Assembly: GCA_964498395.1 (NCBI GenBank)
Contig: CAZCHE010000014.1
Span: forward strand, 1-64,000
Length of the DNA: 64,000 nucleotides
Direction: 5' to 3'
Source of the DNA: Parapedobacter sp964498395
GTDB taxonomy: Bacteria; Bacteroidota; Bacteroidia; Sphingobacteriales; Sphingobacteriaceae
Below, one piece after another: positions 8,345 through 17,429 of the stretch. The notes beneath the pieces were generated by a model that made no database searches, was not told the origin of the DNA, and was given only the letters and a program-made list of their open reading frames with translations. The first letter of the stretch is position 1, and the number at the start of each line of letters is the position of its first letter. The translations under genes and the position numbers were made by a program.

Positions 8345-8352
8345 TATGTTTG
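8345..8352 (+). promoter_or_regulatory. Putative asd promoter -7 element TATGTTTG
   Basis: TATGTTTG matches TAnnTTTG, with a TTG at 8320-8322, 22 nt upstream. The predicted 5' leader is about 70 nt. Confidence 0.4.
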
Positions 8353-8421
8353 TGGGCTTCAATAACTAAAGTTACACAATTTTTAAATTAGTTCACAAAA
8401 ACAAAACAAAAAATCAGAAAA

Positions 8422-9411
8422 ATGAAAGTGGCAGTAGTCGGCGCGACCGGGCTCGTGGGTTCGGAGATGTTAACCGTGTTAGCAGCGCGCAATTTTCCCG
8501 TAACAGAATTGATTCCAGTAGCTTCCGAGCGGAGCAAGGGTAAGGAAATCGAATTCAAGGGAAAGAAGTACAAGGTGGTGACACCCGATGAAGCTATTGC
8601 CCTTAAACCTGACGTAGCGTTGTTTTCAGCAGGTGGAGGAACCTCTTTGGAATACGCCCCTAAATTTGCGGAAGCGGGTATTACCGTAATCGATAACTCT
8701 TCGGCATGGCGGATGGATCCAACCAAAAAATTGGTGGTTCCCGAGGTAAACGGGCATGTCTTATCGGCAGAGGATAAGATCATTGCTAACCCCAATTGTT
8801 CCACCATACAAATGGTGGTGGTGTTGAAACCGCTACACGAACAATATACCATCAAGCGAGTGGTCGTATCTACCTACCAATCCGTCACGGGTACAGGCGT
8901 AAAGGCCGTGCAGCAGTTAAATGACGAACGTGCGGGAGTGGATGGTGAAAAAGCATACCCCTACCCCATTGATTTGAATGTCATTCCCCAGATCGATGTG
9001 TTCCAAGACAATGGATACACAAAGGAGGAGATGAAGATGATCAAGGAAACCAACAAGATCATGGGTGATAACAGCATCCGCGTGACGGCGACCACGGTGC
9101 GCATCCCGGTTATCGGCGGGCATTCAGAATCCGTCAATATCGAGTTTGCCGAGGATTTTGATATCGATGAAGTGAGGCGCTTGTTGGCTAGACAGTCTGG
9201 TGTAGTGGTGGTGGATAATCCAGCTAATTTAGAATATCCGATGCCCAAAGACGCTCACGGCAAAGACGAAGTATTTGTAGGACGAATCCGTAGGGATGAG
9301 AGCCAACCCAAAACATTGAACCTGTGGGTGGTCGCTGATAACCTCCGTAAGGGAGCGGCTACCAATGCGGTGCAAATCGCCGAACTCCTTTTAGGGAAGG
9401 GGTTATTGTAG
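8422..9411 (+). CDS. asd: Aspartate-semialdehyde dehydrogenase
   Basis: The 329-residue enzyme converts aspartyl-4-phosphate to aspartate semialdehyde with NADPH, feeding lysine/diaminopimelate, threonine and methionine synthesis. The Rossmann glycine motif GATGLVG is at 7-13, the catalytic cysteine is Cys126 in NPNCSTIQ, and 'STYQSVTGTG' and 'GGHSESV' (substrate and His regions) follow in the usual order. Length is normal for the family. It is followed by its own terminator and appears to be monocistronic. Confidence 0.97.
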   Translation: MKVAVVGATGLVGSEMLTVLAARNFPVTELIPVASERSKGKEIEFKGKKYKVVTPDEAIALKPDVALFSAGGGTSLEYAPKFAEAGITVIDNSSAWRMDPTKKLVVPEVNGHVLSAEDKIIANPNCSTIQMVVVLKPLHEQYTIKRVVVSTYQSVTGTGVKAVQQLNDERAGVDGEKAYPYPIDLNVIPQIDVFQDNGYTKEEMKMIKETNKIMGDNSIRVTATTVRIPVIGGHSESVNIEFAEDFDIDEVRRLLARQSGVVVVDNPANLEYPMPKDAHGKDEVFVGRIRRDESQPKTLNLWVVADNLRKGAATNAVQIAELLLGKGLL

Positions 9412-9439
9412 CGTTAGATTGATACATCATTTTCCAAGA

Positions 9440-9470
9440 AAGCATCCGCATAACGCGGATGCTTTTTTTA
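9440..9470 (+). terminator. Rho-independent terminator after asd
   Basis: AAGCATCCGC and GCGGATGCTT pair around a short ATAAC loop and are followed by TTTTT. Confidence 0.9.
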
Positions 9471-9528
9471 TTGGCCTAACCACTAAGGGTATGCACTGCC
9501 ATTGTTGTCTCTTCCTGAAAACAATGAT

Positions 9529-10536
9529 ATGATGAAACAAAAAAATACCCAACGTACGATTTACCTACTGATGTGTGTGCAATTGATAGTAGGGGGCCAA
9601 ACCAACGTATTAGCGCAGAAAAACAATGCATATCCTGTCCACGTGGGCATTATTTACCCATTAAGTACCAATGGCAGAACAGCGCCATCTGACACCAATG
9701 ATTTTTCATTGCATTTAATCGCAGGCGTATCCCAACAGGAGAATAAAGTGCATATCGCCGGGGTTTCGGGCGTGGTATGGGGCAATGCGCATGGGGTCAT
9801 GGTATCCGGCGTTTCTAACCATATCGGTCAAGATGCAAATGGTGTTCAAATCGCCGGTATGTTGAACCGTGTCGGGCATCATGCTGGTGGGGTACAAGTT
9901 GCCGGATTGGCCAATATAATCGGTGGCACAGGTGGGACACAGGTGGCTGGGTTGCTGAACAAATCAGGAGATGCCACCACGCAGATTGCTGGATTGGTCA
10001 ATGTGGCCAAGAAAGTACGTGGGATTCAACTTTCGGGATTGATCAATATTGCGGAAGAAAGTGACTATCCGATTGGATTACTCAATATTATCAAAAATGG
10101 TGAGATGGGGTTAGGCGCTACCATCGACGAAGGGGGTACTACCATGGCTGCATTGCGTTCGGGGGGTAATGTATTATATTCGGTTATCGGTGTGGGGTAC
10201 AATTTCAAAGACGACGAGGCCCGTTACGTACTGGAAGGCGGAATTGGTGCCCATTTGGTGAAGTGGAAGGCCTTACGCTTTAACACAGAATTGGTGAGCG
10301 CCGCCATGACCAATTTTGAAGATGGCGTATATGGCAGGCAGAGTCTCCGGGCGTTGCTTGGCTATCGAATCACTCCCCGTATCGAACTATTTGCCGGCCC
10401 GACGTTCAACCATTTGTTATTTAAGGCGGATCAACGCGATATCAGGAATGACCGATATTTATGGAAGTGGTCGAGTTCCGAACTGGTTAATGGCTTTTTC
10501 GCCGGTGGGATTGCAGGACTGCAAATCGTGCTTTAG
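9529..10536 (+). CDS. Surface repeat protein with GxQxAGLxN repeats (LA_2272-like)
   Basis: The product has a signal peptide (hydrophobic 'TIYLLMCVQLIVGGQTNVLAQ') and then about seven repeats of roughly 20 residues built on G(V/I)Q(I/V)AG(L/M)xN, such as GVQIAGMLN, GVQVAGLAN and GIQLSGLIN. A C-terminal beta-rich domain ends with 'GYRITPRIELFAGPTFN', like an outer-membrane barrel strand pattern. It resembles the LA_2272 surface-repeat proteins. Its role is unknown, with surface exposure likely. The ATG pair at 9529/9532 is taken as the start because the longer frame would need a TTG and would bury the signal peptide. Confidence 0.75.
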   Translation: MMKQKNTQRTIYLLMCVQLIVGGQTNVLAQKNNAYPVHVGIIYPLSTNGRTAPSDTNDFSLHLIAGVSQQENKVHIAGVSGVVWGNAHGVMVSGVSNHIGQDANGVQIAGMLNRVGHHAGGVQVAGLANIIGGTGGTQVAGLLNKSGDATTQIAGLVNVAKKVRGIQLSGLINIAEESDYPIGLLNIIKNGEMGLGATIDEGGTTMAALRSGGNVLYSVIGVGYNFKDDEARYVLEGGIGAHLVKWKALRFNTELVSAAMTNFEDGVYGRQSLRALLGYRITPRIELFAGPTFNHLLFKADQRDIRNDRYLWKWSSSELVNGFFAGGIAGLQIVL

Positions 10537-10596
10537 GTAACTTCTTCGATGGGGCTAACTTTTAAGAAGTCATAAACGGGTGTCGATATTTTTCCC

Positions 10597-10604
10597 TAAG
10601 TTTG
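10597..10604 (+). promoter_or_regulatory. Putative -7 element TAAGTTTG for the DUF1080/pncA pair
   Basis: An exact TAnnTTTG match lies 28 nt before the DUF1080 gene start. No convincing TTG is seen at -33. Confidence 0.4.
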
Positions 10605-10632
10605 TTATTGTAAATCAATCGTATCAAAGATT

Positions 10633-11379
10633 ATGAAACAAAGAGCAAGCTTGTCCGTCATGACTATCGTCGTTGCCACTGTATTTTCTTGCAACCAAAG
10701 CTCCCGAACGAATGAGGAAGCTGAACTCGCTTCGGAGGATGAAACCATCAATGAATGGATTTCATTGTTCGATGGGCACAGTTTGGCGGGGTGGCACGGT
10801 TTCAACAAGGGAGACACGGTGATAGACAATTGGATGGTGGAAGATAGTGTGCTGACCTGCCTTGGTAAGACCGGTGGCAGCGATATCGGTGGCGACATTG
10901 TCACCGATGCTTCATTTGGTAATTTCGAGTTGGAGTGGGAATGGAAGATATCGCCGGGTGGCAATTCGGGTTTGATGTATCACGTGGTCGAAGACCCGAA
11001 ATACAAGGCACCTTATGAAACCGGGCCGGAGTATCAATTGATCGACGACATCGGCTTCCCCGGCACTTTGGAAGATTGGCAACAGGCAGGGGCCAACTAT
11101 GCGATGAACCCAGCAAACAACGCCAAAAAGAAGTTGAACCCCGCGGGTGAGTGGAATACCAGCAAAATCGTGTACCACGATGGGGAGGTGGAGCATTGGC
11201 TGAATGGACAGAAAATCGTGAAATTTCAAGAAGGAACGCCTGATTGGGAAAAAGAGCGGATCGAGGGTAAGTGGAAAGATTTTCCGGATTACAAAATAAC
11301 CAATAGGGGGAAAATAGCGTTGCAAGATCACGGCGACCAAGCTTGGTTTAGGAATATACGAATCAAGGAATTGCCCTAA
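10633..11379 (+). CDS. DUF1080 (3-keto-disaccharide hydrolase-like) lipoprotein
   Basis: The 248-residue protein has a signal peptide ending in a lipobox-like TVFSC (Cys20), so it should be membrane-anchored and outward-facing. One DUF1080 domain follows: 'WISLFDGHSLAGWHGF', 'FGNFELEWEWKISPGGNSGLMYHV', 'YEVQLI'-type 'GPEYQLIDD', and the terminal 'GKIALQDHGDQAWFRNIRIKEL'. Members of this family fold like concanavalin-type lectins, and several hydrolyse 3-keto-glycosides. The pncA gene starts 14 nt downstream, so the two are probably co-transcribed although their functions are unrelated. Confidence 0.85.
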   Translation: MKQRASLSVMTIVVATVFSCNQSSRTNEEAELASEDETINEWISLFDGHSLAGWHGFNKGDTVIDNWMVEDSVLTCLGKTGGSDIGGDIVTDASFGNFELEWEWKISPGGNSGLMYHVVEDPKYKAPYETGPEYQLIDDIGFPGTLEDWQQAGANYAMNPANNAKKKLNPAGEWNTSKIVYHDGEVEHWLNGQKIVKFQEGTPDWEKERIEGKWKDFPDYKITNRGKIALQDHGDQAWFRNIRIKELP

Positions 11380-11393
11380 TTGGTTCGGCACAC

Positions 11394-11984
11394 ATGCAGG
11401 CACTGATTATTGTTGATGTCCAATATGACTTCCTTCCGGGAGGAGCCTTGGCGGTACCCCATGGAGATGCAGTCATCGAGCCGATTAATGCACTTCAAGC
11501 CGATTATGGGCTAGTGGTGGCAACACAAGATTGGCATCCGACGGGGCACGGTAGTTTTGCGTCAACTCATGATGACAAGAAGCCTTTCGATATCATACGC
11601 CTTGATGGACTCGAGCAGGTGTTATGGCCAGACCATTGCATACAAGGAACGAATGGCGCCCGGTTTAGTGACCAGTTGGATTCAAATCGTATTGAGGCGG
11701 TTTTCCGTAAAGGTACGGAAATGAATATCGACAGTTATAGCGGTTTTTTTGATAACGGTAAGCGCAAGCGAACCGGTATGGCGGGTTACTTACGTGATCG
11801 GGGAGTAACTGCACTTTCGGTATGTGGCCTTGCTGCCGACTATTGTGTTTATTTTACGGCAATGGATGCCTTGCAATTGGGGTTTGATACCACTATTATT
11901 GAACATGCCGTGAAGCCGATTGATGAAGCGGCGTATTCCGATAAGAAAAAGACGTTCGTTCAAGCGGGAGGGAAGCTTGCTTAG
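11394..11984 (+). CDS. pncA: Nicotinamidase
   Basis: The 196-residue cysteine hydrolase deamidates nicotinamide to nicotinate for NAD salvage. All key residues can be placed: catalytic triad Asp8 (VDVQYDF), Lys106 (FRKGTE) and Cys151 (AADYCV), and metal ligands Asp46, His48 (QDWHP) and His81 (WPDHC). 'KGTEMNIDSYSGFFDN' is typical of bacterial PncA. It lies 14 nt after the DUF1080 gene. Confidence 0.97.
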   Translation: MQALIIVDVQYDFLPGGALAVPHGDAVIEPINALQADYGLVVATQDWHPTGHGSFASTHDDKKPFDIIRLDGLEQVLWPDHCIQGTNGARFSDQLDSNRIEAVFRKGTEMNIDSYSGFFDNGKRKRTGMAGYLRDRGVTALSVCGLAADYCVYFTAMDALQLGFDTTIIEHAVKPIDEAAYSDKKKTFVQAGGKLA

Positions 11985-12228
11985 CGGGTGTCACCTTCCA
12001 CTTGCCGAAGTCTTCTACTTCCCGGGCGGGCCATCCCTCCCAAAGGCCTAAGTGATGGTGAAGAATGGCCTGTGAAAAGAACACCATCAGTCCTTATATT
12101 TGCCAATGAATAATATATTTCCTCTACAAATAAAGCTTTTCAATGGCAGGCAGCGATAAATTTCGATATGCAAACGCATGCATATGGAAATTTATCTAAG
12201 TTTGTATTTCGTTTCGCATCGGGTCAAT
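11985..12228. other. Spacer upstream of the TetR gene
   Basis: No gene is supported. A TAAGTTTG promoter element lies at 12197-12204, and the AT-rich stretch around 12165-12190 contains the local palindrome ATGCAT, which could hold a TetR operator, but no clear long inverted repeat is visible. Confidence 0.4.
12197..12204 (+). promoter_or_regulatory. Putative -7 element TAAGTTTG for tetR
   Basis: An exact TAnnTTTG match lies 25 nt before the ATG at 12229 and inside a longer in-frame extension. This argues that 12229, not 12178, is the translation start. Confidence 0.45.
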
Positions 12229-12768
12229 ATGAAGCAACAAACAACAAGCAGAAAAGAGAAAATAATGAGGGAGGCACTCTTGTTGTTTGCGGAAAAAGGT
12301 TACGCAGATACGTCGACTAAAGTAATCGCACAACGTGCTGATGTGTCTGAGGCATTAATTTTCAAGCATTTTGGGAATAAGGACAACCTCTTGTTCCATT
12401 TGATTAAGTCAGGTTACCGGAAAGTATTGCAACACCACCGGGGGATGATGATGTATGGGGATGCCAAAAGTTTTCTTCGCAATATGATTAATTTGCCGAA
12501 AGAACTGGTCAATGAAGAACCCTTGTTCTGGAAGCTGCAAGAACGGCTTTCGCACCATGAGTTTTCCAGGCAACAACATGAGCTCTTTATGAAGCCGGTT
12601 TACCCGACTATCAAACGGGCGTTTTCGGAATTGGGGTATGGGGATCCGGAACTTGAGACCCAATTGCTTTTGCTCATCATCGAGATTCTTTGGAAGAAGG
12701 AAGCCAATGGCGAGTTGGCTCATTCGGCAGCATTGGCTAAATTGCTGGAAACGAAATATGGATTATAA
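12229..12768 (+). CDS. TetR/AcrR family transcriptional regulator
   Basis: The 179-residue protein has an N-terminal TetR helix-turn-helix: 'KIMREALLLFAEKGYADTSTKVIAQRADVSEALIFKHFGNKDNLLFHLI'. The C-terminal helical ligand domain is not recognisable to a specific class. The target is probably the Na/Pi symporter gene, 49 nt downstream on the same strand, or its own promoter. That is inference from position. The start at 12229 fits the promoter element and the usual short N-terminus of TetR proteins. Confidence 0.85.
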   Translation: MKQQTTSRKEKIMREALLLFAEKGYADTSTKVIAQRADVSEALIFKHFGNKDNLLFHLIKSGYRKVLQHHRGMMMYGDAKSFLRNMINLPKELVNEEPLFWKLQERLSHHEFSRQQHELFMKPVYPTIKRAFSELGYGDPELETQLLLLIIEILWKKEANGELAHSAALAKLLETKYGL

Positions 12769-12817
12769 CGGTGCAAGATAGGCGTTACGCCGCCGCAGCC
12801 AATACCTAGATACGTTT

Positions 12818-13747
12818 ATGGAGCTTTTTCAAACCATTATATTGTGTGTTTCTGCCATTGTGCTTTTTGTGCATGGGTTGCAGAATTTTAGTAAGGAAAT
12901 AGAGCGTGTGGGGGCAGATGGATTGAAAAAGTGGATCAGTAGGGTAACGTCCACACGCGTCGGCGGATTTTTATTGGGGGGGATGGTTACCGCAGTCATC
13001 CAATCGAGTACCACTGTATCGACGATCACCGTGACCTTGGTTGACGCGGGGGTCATCAGTTTCAAAAACAGCCTGCTGATTTTATTGGGAACCAATGTCG
13101 GCACGACTTCGACGGCATGGATCGTTACCGTGCAATCCCAATTACTTGGCCCGATATTCATCATCTTGGGTACGTTGTTAAGTATGGTGCCCACACGCAT
13201 CGCCACGGCTGGTAAGTCCATCTTTTACTTTGGGTTTATCTTTTTTTCGCTGACCCTCATCAGCAATGCATTGGAGCCGGTGAAAAATGATCCCCGTATC
13301 GCGGAATGGTTGATGACTGCGACGAATCCTTTTCTTGGCGTCTTGTATGGCATTGTAATCACCATTATCATTCAGTCGAGCTCCGTGGTCGTCGGGTTGG
13401 CCATTGTGCTGGTGACGCAAGACGTCATGGCACTGGAGGCTGCCGTACCGGTTATCATCGGCGCAAATGTCGGTACGACTTCTACCGCGTTTCTGGTTAG
13501 TCTGCGCATGTCGAATGCGGCGAAATTGACCGCTTTGACCAATTTCACATTCAATTTTATCGGAATGCTGTTGGTATTTCCGTTTATACCCTTGCTGGAG
13601 CAGTTTGTCAGGGCATTGTCCAGCCACCCGGGGGTGCAGGTGGCTTATGCCTTTACGATATGCAATCTCATCGCATCGGTATTTTTCTTATTGCTGTTGA
13701 ACCCTATTTACCGTTTATTGGCCAAACATCGGTGGTATCCCGGATGA
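12818..13747 (+). CDS. Na+/phosphate cotransporter family protein (NptA/PhoU-less type)
   Basis: The 309-residue membrane protein has about eight hydrophobic segments and the inverted duplicated QSS signature of Na/Pi cotransporters: 'VIQSSTTVS' near 66 and 'IIQSSSVVVG' near 186. Each is followed by a G(T/A)NVGTTSTA motif, near 93 and 216. The C-terminal PhoU-like domain found in many bacterial members is absent, so this is the short form. It probably imports phosphate coupled to Na+. The gene follows a tetR gene and may be in its operon. Confidence 0.9.
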   Translation: MELFQTIILCVSAIVLFVHGLQNFSKEIERVGADGLKKWISRVTSTRVGGFLLGGMVTAVIQSSTTVSTITVTLVDAGVISFKNSLLILLGTNVGTTSTAWIVTVQSQLLGPIFIILGTLLSMVPTRIATAGKSIFYFGFIFFSLTLISNALEPVKNDPRIAEWLMTATNPFLGVLYGIVITIIIQSSSVVVGLAIVLVTQDVMALEAAVPVIIGANVGTTSTAFLVSLRMSNAAKLTALTNFTFNFIGMLLVFPFIPLLEQFVRALSSHPGVQVAYAFTICNLIASVFFLLLLNPIYRLLAKHRWYPG

Positions 13748-13888
13748 TTGCTGCTGTAAGACCGCACTGCTAAGATTAAAAAGATGCATAAAAACGCAGG
13801 ATATAGGCACAAACACGCAAAATATTGCTTAATATTGGGAGATATTCGGCAGGTTAGCCATCGGTATACTTTTTGTAAGTTTTATAAT

Positions 13889-15598
13889 ATGCTTAGGAAA
13901 GCCATTTCTGTATTCGCTTTCATCCCATTGTTTTGGCTGACGGTCCATGCGCAGCAACGCGAAGCGTTTATCCCTTTCATCAATTCCCAGCATGCGTGGG
14001 TGGATTCCGTGTTTAATACACTGAGTGACCGCGATAAGGTGGCCCAGCTTTTTATGGTGCGCGCGCACACCAATCTGGGCCAACGGTATATCGATTCTGT
14101 CGCCGGCGTGGTTGAACGGGAACAGTTGGGCGGGATTGTGTTATTCCAAGGCGGCCCTGTTCGGCATGCGCAGTTGATCAATCGTTACCAGCGACTATCC
14201 AAGGTTCCACTATTGGTAGCGCTTGACGGTGAGTGGGGGCTAGGGATGCGGCTACCCGATTCAACCATCTCGTTTCCATATCAAATGACATTGGGAGCCA
14301 TCCAAAATGAAACCTTAATTTATCAAATGGGCCGTGAGGTAGCACGGGATTTCAGGCGATTAGGCATGAATGTCAATTTTGCCCCGGTGGTGGATATCAA
14401 CAACAATCCCCGTAATCCCGTTATCAACTTCCGGTCGTTTGGCGAAGATAAGTTCAATGTTACTCGTAAAGGGCTTTCGTATATGCGGGGGATGATGGAT
14501 GGGGGGCTTATCGTATCCTTAAAGCATTTCCCCGGTCATGGCGATACTGACGTGGATTCGCACTATGATTTGCCAAGGCTAAACTTTACGGCCGGTAGGT
14601 TGGATTCCTTGGAGATGTACCCGTTTCGGGAGTTGATCAAAGCCGGTGCATCCGGGGTGATGGTGGCACACATGAATATCCCTAGTTTAGATAAAACACC
14701 TAACCTGCCGTCATCCATTTCCCAACATATTGTGACGAATGTGCTCAAGAAGCGATTGGGTTTCCAGGGGCTAACATTTACCGATGCGATGGATATGAAT
14801 GGTGTGGTCAAGCATTTCAGGAATGGTGAAGCCGATGTGCGGGCGATTATTGCGGGCAATGATTTGTTGGAGCTTTCGGAAAACAGTGCGCGTGCCATCA
14901 GTATGGTGTTGCAAGCCGTCAAGCAGAAACGTTTGACGCAAACGGAGATCGATACACGTGTCAAGAAAATATTGGCCGCCAAATACTGGCTCGGCCTCGA
15001 CAGGCGGCAGGACGTTGATGAAACCAATCTATACCAAGACATCAACAGGCAGCAAACGCAGGCACTTAACCAACGGCTTGCTGACGCATCCGTTACGTTG
15101 CTGGGCAGTGATAGCTTGATCAGGGCAATGGACTATACGAAGCGCACGGCCATTATCGGAATCGGACTTACCGAAATATCGGAATTTCAGGATATGCTGG
15201 GGTGGCGTTTCGATAATCATACGTATTATGTGCTATCTCCCCAAGCCACGGCCAATGATGTGGCTTCGGTGGCCAACGAGCTACGGGGTTACAGCCAAGT
15301 CATCGTGGCCCTCCATGATAATCGTGCCCGACCCCGCAGTACACTCCACTATAACAGCACCGTACGCTTTTTCATCAACGAATTAGCCAATATGAACAGT
15401 GTTTTTTGCGTGTTTGCAAATCCCTATAGCCTGGCAGGTCTACCCGGTATCGAGCAGGCAAAATCCATCTTGATGTGTTATCAGAATGAAGACATCATGC
15501 AACGGGCGGGGGCAAAGGTTATCCTCAAACGGTTGACGCCATCGGGAAGGTTACCGGTGACTATCAATGCGTTTTTCCGTTATGGAGACGGAGGGTAG
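13889..15598 (+). CDS. Glycoside hydrolase family 3 (beta-N-acetylglucosaminidase-like)
   Basis: The 569-residue protein has a signal peptide (MLRKAISVFAFIPLFWLTVHAQ). A GH3 N-terminal TIM barrel follows with the NagZ-type 'KHFPGHGDTDVDSHYDLP' loop, whose Asp-His pair acts as general acid/base, and 'FTDAMDMNGV', which holds the nucleophile Asp. A smaller C-terminal GH3 domain runs from about residue 390. Export suggests a periplasmic enzyme acting on GlcNAc-MurNAc fragments. Bacteroidota often fuse this unit to a beta-lactamase-like domain, which is missing here. The in-frame ATG at 13784 would hide the signal peptide, so 13889 is chosen. Confidence 0.88.
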   Translation: MLRKAISVFAFIPLFWLTVHAQQREAFIPFINSQHAWVDSVFNTLSDRDKVAQLFMVRAHTNLGQRYIDSVAGVVEREQLGGIVLFQGGPVRHAQLINRYQRLSKVPLLVALDGEWGLGMRLPDSTISFPYQMTLGAIQNETLIYQMGREVARDFRRLGMNVNFAPVVDINNNPRNPVINFRSFGEDKFNVTRKGLSYMRGMMDGGLIVSLKHFPGHGDTDVDSHYDLPRLNFTAGRLDSLEMYPFRELIKAGASGVMVAHMNIPSLDKTPNLPSSISQHIVTNVLKKRLGFQGLTFTDAMDMNGVVKHFRNGEADVRAIIAGNDLLELSENSARAISMVLQAVKQKRLTQTEIDTRVKKILAAKYWLGLDRRQDVDETNLYQDINRQQTQALNQRLADASVTLLGSDSLIRAMDYTKRTAIIGIGLTEISEFQDMLGWRFDNHTYYVLSPQATANDVASVANELRGYSQVIVALHDNRARPRSTLHYNSTVRFFINELANMNSVFCVFANPYSLAGLPGIEQAKSILMCYQNEDIMQRAGAKVILKRLTPSGRLPVTINAFFRYGDGG

Positions 15599-15648
15599 CG
15601 AAGCTCGGAGACCGGAGACGGAAGACCGAAGTCGGGAGACCGAAAAGG
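15584..15648. repeat. GAGACC heptamer repeat array
   Basis: Units of 7 nt follow each other: GGAGACC (15607), GGAGACG, GAAGACC, GAAGTCG, GGAGACC, GAAAAGG. An earlier GGAGACG at 15584 is out of phase by 2 nt. The array overlaps the last codons of the GH3 gene and fills the spacer to the convergent hydrolase gene. The same unit occurs inverted inside hflX at 25460-25487. Confidence 0.7.
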
Positions 15649-15662
15649 GGTTGTCTGAATTG

Positions 15663-17216
15663 TTATTCGATATAAAATTCCCGGATGTTTGAGGGGTCAC
15701 TTTCGTTTTTGAGGCGATCGATCGTGGTGACGACATACCGGTAGTGCCCGTTTATGCGCACCATGTTGTCCGTATATGAAAGCTGTTCCCGGTCGTAGGT
15801 GATGTGCAGGATGTTTTGTGGATTATTGAGGTCTATTTCTTCTCCCTCGTTAAACCGGTATATGACATAACCATAAGCCTCGTCACCATCTTCTGCGGGA
15901 GGGGGAGCTTGCCAATGCAAGATGATTGATTGCTTATTTGCGGTAATTTGCCCGAGCAAGCCGAAAGGCGGTTCAGGTGCGATGCTGTCCAGCCAAGGCA
16001 TGCTTGGCGGAAGTGACTTATAGCGGTTCAGGTTATATTGCAGGGAATCGCGAAGGCCCGCAGCATTATTGCTGAGGTGTTTGGAACTGTAATAGATGCT
16101 ACCTTGCGTATTGGGATTTTCCCGGGCATAGCGGATCTGGTTCGGGATCTGGCTACGGTCGCGCCAACCTTCCCTGTTTTCGTTAACGCGATAGGCTGCG
16201 TGGCCGATGTAAAAATGTCGCCCATTGGTATGTTGGGCCCACCAATCGACCAATACCTCGTAAGCTGCCGCACGATTTCCGAAGGGAAAATAAATCTGCG
16301 GATTGATGTAATCCACCCACCCTTCTTCCAGCCATTTCAATGCGTCGGCATACAGTTGACGGTAGCCGCTCAAGCCGGCCGATTCAGATCCACGGGGGTG
16401 GTCTTTCTTGTTATCCCAGATCCCGAAAGGGCTGATTCCAAATTTTATGTATTTCTTTTCCTTGCGGATGTTCGCTGATACCGATTGGATCAGTAGGTTC
16501 ACATTGTTTCTTCGCCAATCGGCCACGTTGGTAAACCCATTGGGATATTTTCTAAACGTTTCCGCATCTGGGATGGGTTTGCCGCCTTCGGGATACGGAT
16601 AAAAATAGTCGTCGAAATGAACCCCATCGATATCGTAATTGCTCACCACATCCATTACGATACTAACGATGTAATCGCGAACCTCTGGGATACCGGGATT
16701 AAAAAGCTTTTTCCCGCCGTAGGTGAAAAACCAATTGGGTTTTTGTTTGGTGATGTGATCGTTAGTGGTATTGGCGGTCACGAGGTCAAAGGTGGCCCGG
16801 TAAGGATTGAACCAGGCATGTAATTCCATGCCCCGTTTATGCGCCTCTTCAATGGCAAATTCAAGTGGATCATAAAACGGTGTCGGCTGTTGCCCCGGTT
16901 TGCCGGTGAGAAAACGGCTCCACGGTTCTTTGCTTTTTGCATAGAAAGCATCAGCCGATGGCCGGATTTGTAGCATGATGGCATTGATGCCCGCACGCTG
17001 GTGATTGTCTAGCTGCTGAATGAGTTCCTGTTTCTGGCGTTCGGTACCCAAGTTGGCGGCCGATGGCCAGTCGATATTGACCACCGTGGCGATCCATACC
17101 CCCCGCAATTCCCTTTTCGGTAATATATCGATCGTCGGATACCCTTGAGTTTGGAGGAAAAAAAAAGAAAAAAACAGACTAATAATAAATGAAAACCGCC
17201 CTCGGATGCTATTCAT
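15663..17216 (-). CDS. GHL10 family (glycosyl-hydrolase-like 10, YngK-type) exported protein
   Basis: The 517-residue protein carries a signal peptide (hydrophobic stretch 8-25). A GHL10/DUF187 TIM barrel follows: 'KRELRGVWIATVVNIDWPS', 'AGINAIMLQIRPSADAFY', 'HAWFNPYRA', 'YDIDGVHFDDYFYP', 'FGISPFGIWDN', 'WVDYINPQIYFPF'. A fibronectin type III-like domain ends the protein (about 420-517). The family hydrolyses glycan backbones, and peptidoglycan-related substrates have been proposed. It is convergent with the GH3 gene, so two cell-wall-type hydrolases lie side by side. Confidence 0.88.
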   Translation of the reverse strand: MNSIRGRFSFIISLFFSFFFLQTQGYPTIDILPKRELRGVWIATVVNIDWPSAANLGTERQKQELIQQLDNHQRAGINAIMLQIRPSADAFYAKSKEPWSRFLTGKPGQQPTPFYDPLEFAIEEAHKRGMELHAWFNPYRATFDLVTANTTNDHITKQKPNWFFTYGGKKLFNPGIPEVRDYIVSIVMDVVSNYDIDGVHFDDYFYPYPEGGKPIPDAETFRKYPNGFTNVADWRRNNVNLLIQSVSANIRKEKKYIKFGISPFGIWDNKKDHPRGSESAGLSGYRQLYADALKWLEEGWVDYINPQIYFPFGNRAAAYEVLVDWWAQHTNGRHFYIGHAAYRVNENREGWRDRSQIPNQIRYARENPNTQGSIYYSSKHLSNNAAGLRDSLQYNLNRYKSLPPSMPWLDSIAPEPPFGLLGQITANKQSIILHWQAPPPAEDGDEAYGYVIYRFNEGEEIDLNNPQNILHITYDREQLSYTDNMVRINGHYRYVVTTIDRLKNESDPSNIREFYIE

Positions 17217-17429
17217 GGTCGTATCGCATGCTTTTGCTGGGGGTAAAGATAGGAAAAAACAATGACAGCCATCAAGAAATTAGGTTTGGCTATTGGAAGT
17301 CAGCGATCAGCTTTTGTGCGCCGCTTAACCCAAATTCAAGTTAATTTATTGAAACCTATTTCCGATGCGACATCCACTACAAGGATAGAGACTCTTCGTC
17401 GCCCCACTTATCCAGTACATCACGCCATA
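17217..17429. other. Spacer with two TCAGC heptamer units
   Basis: No gene is supported. TCAGCGA (17300-17306) and TCAGCTT (17307-17313) follow each other directly and belong to the same heptamer type seen at 17844 and 25202. Confidence 0.45.

Noticed and set aside
11896..12087. Short minus-strand frame after pncA
   Set aside because: It overlaps the pncA end in antisense, matches no family I know and has no promoter-like element.
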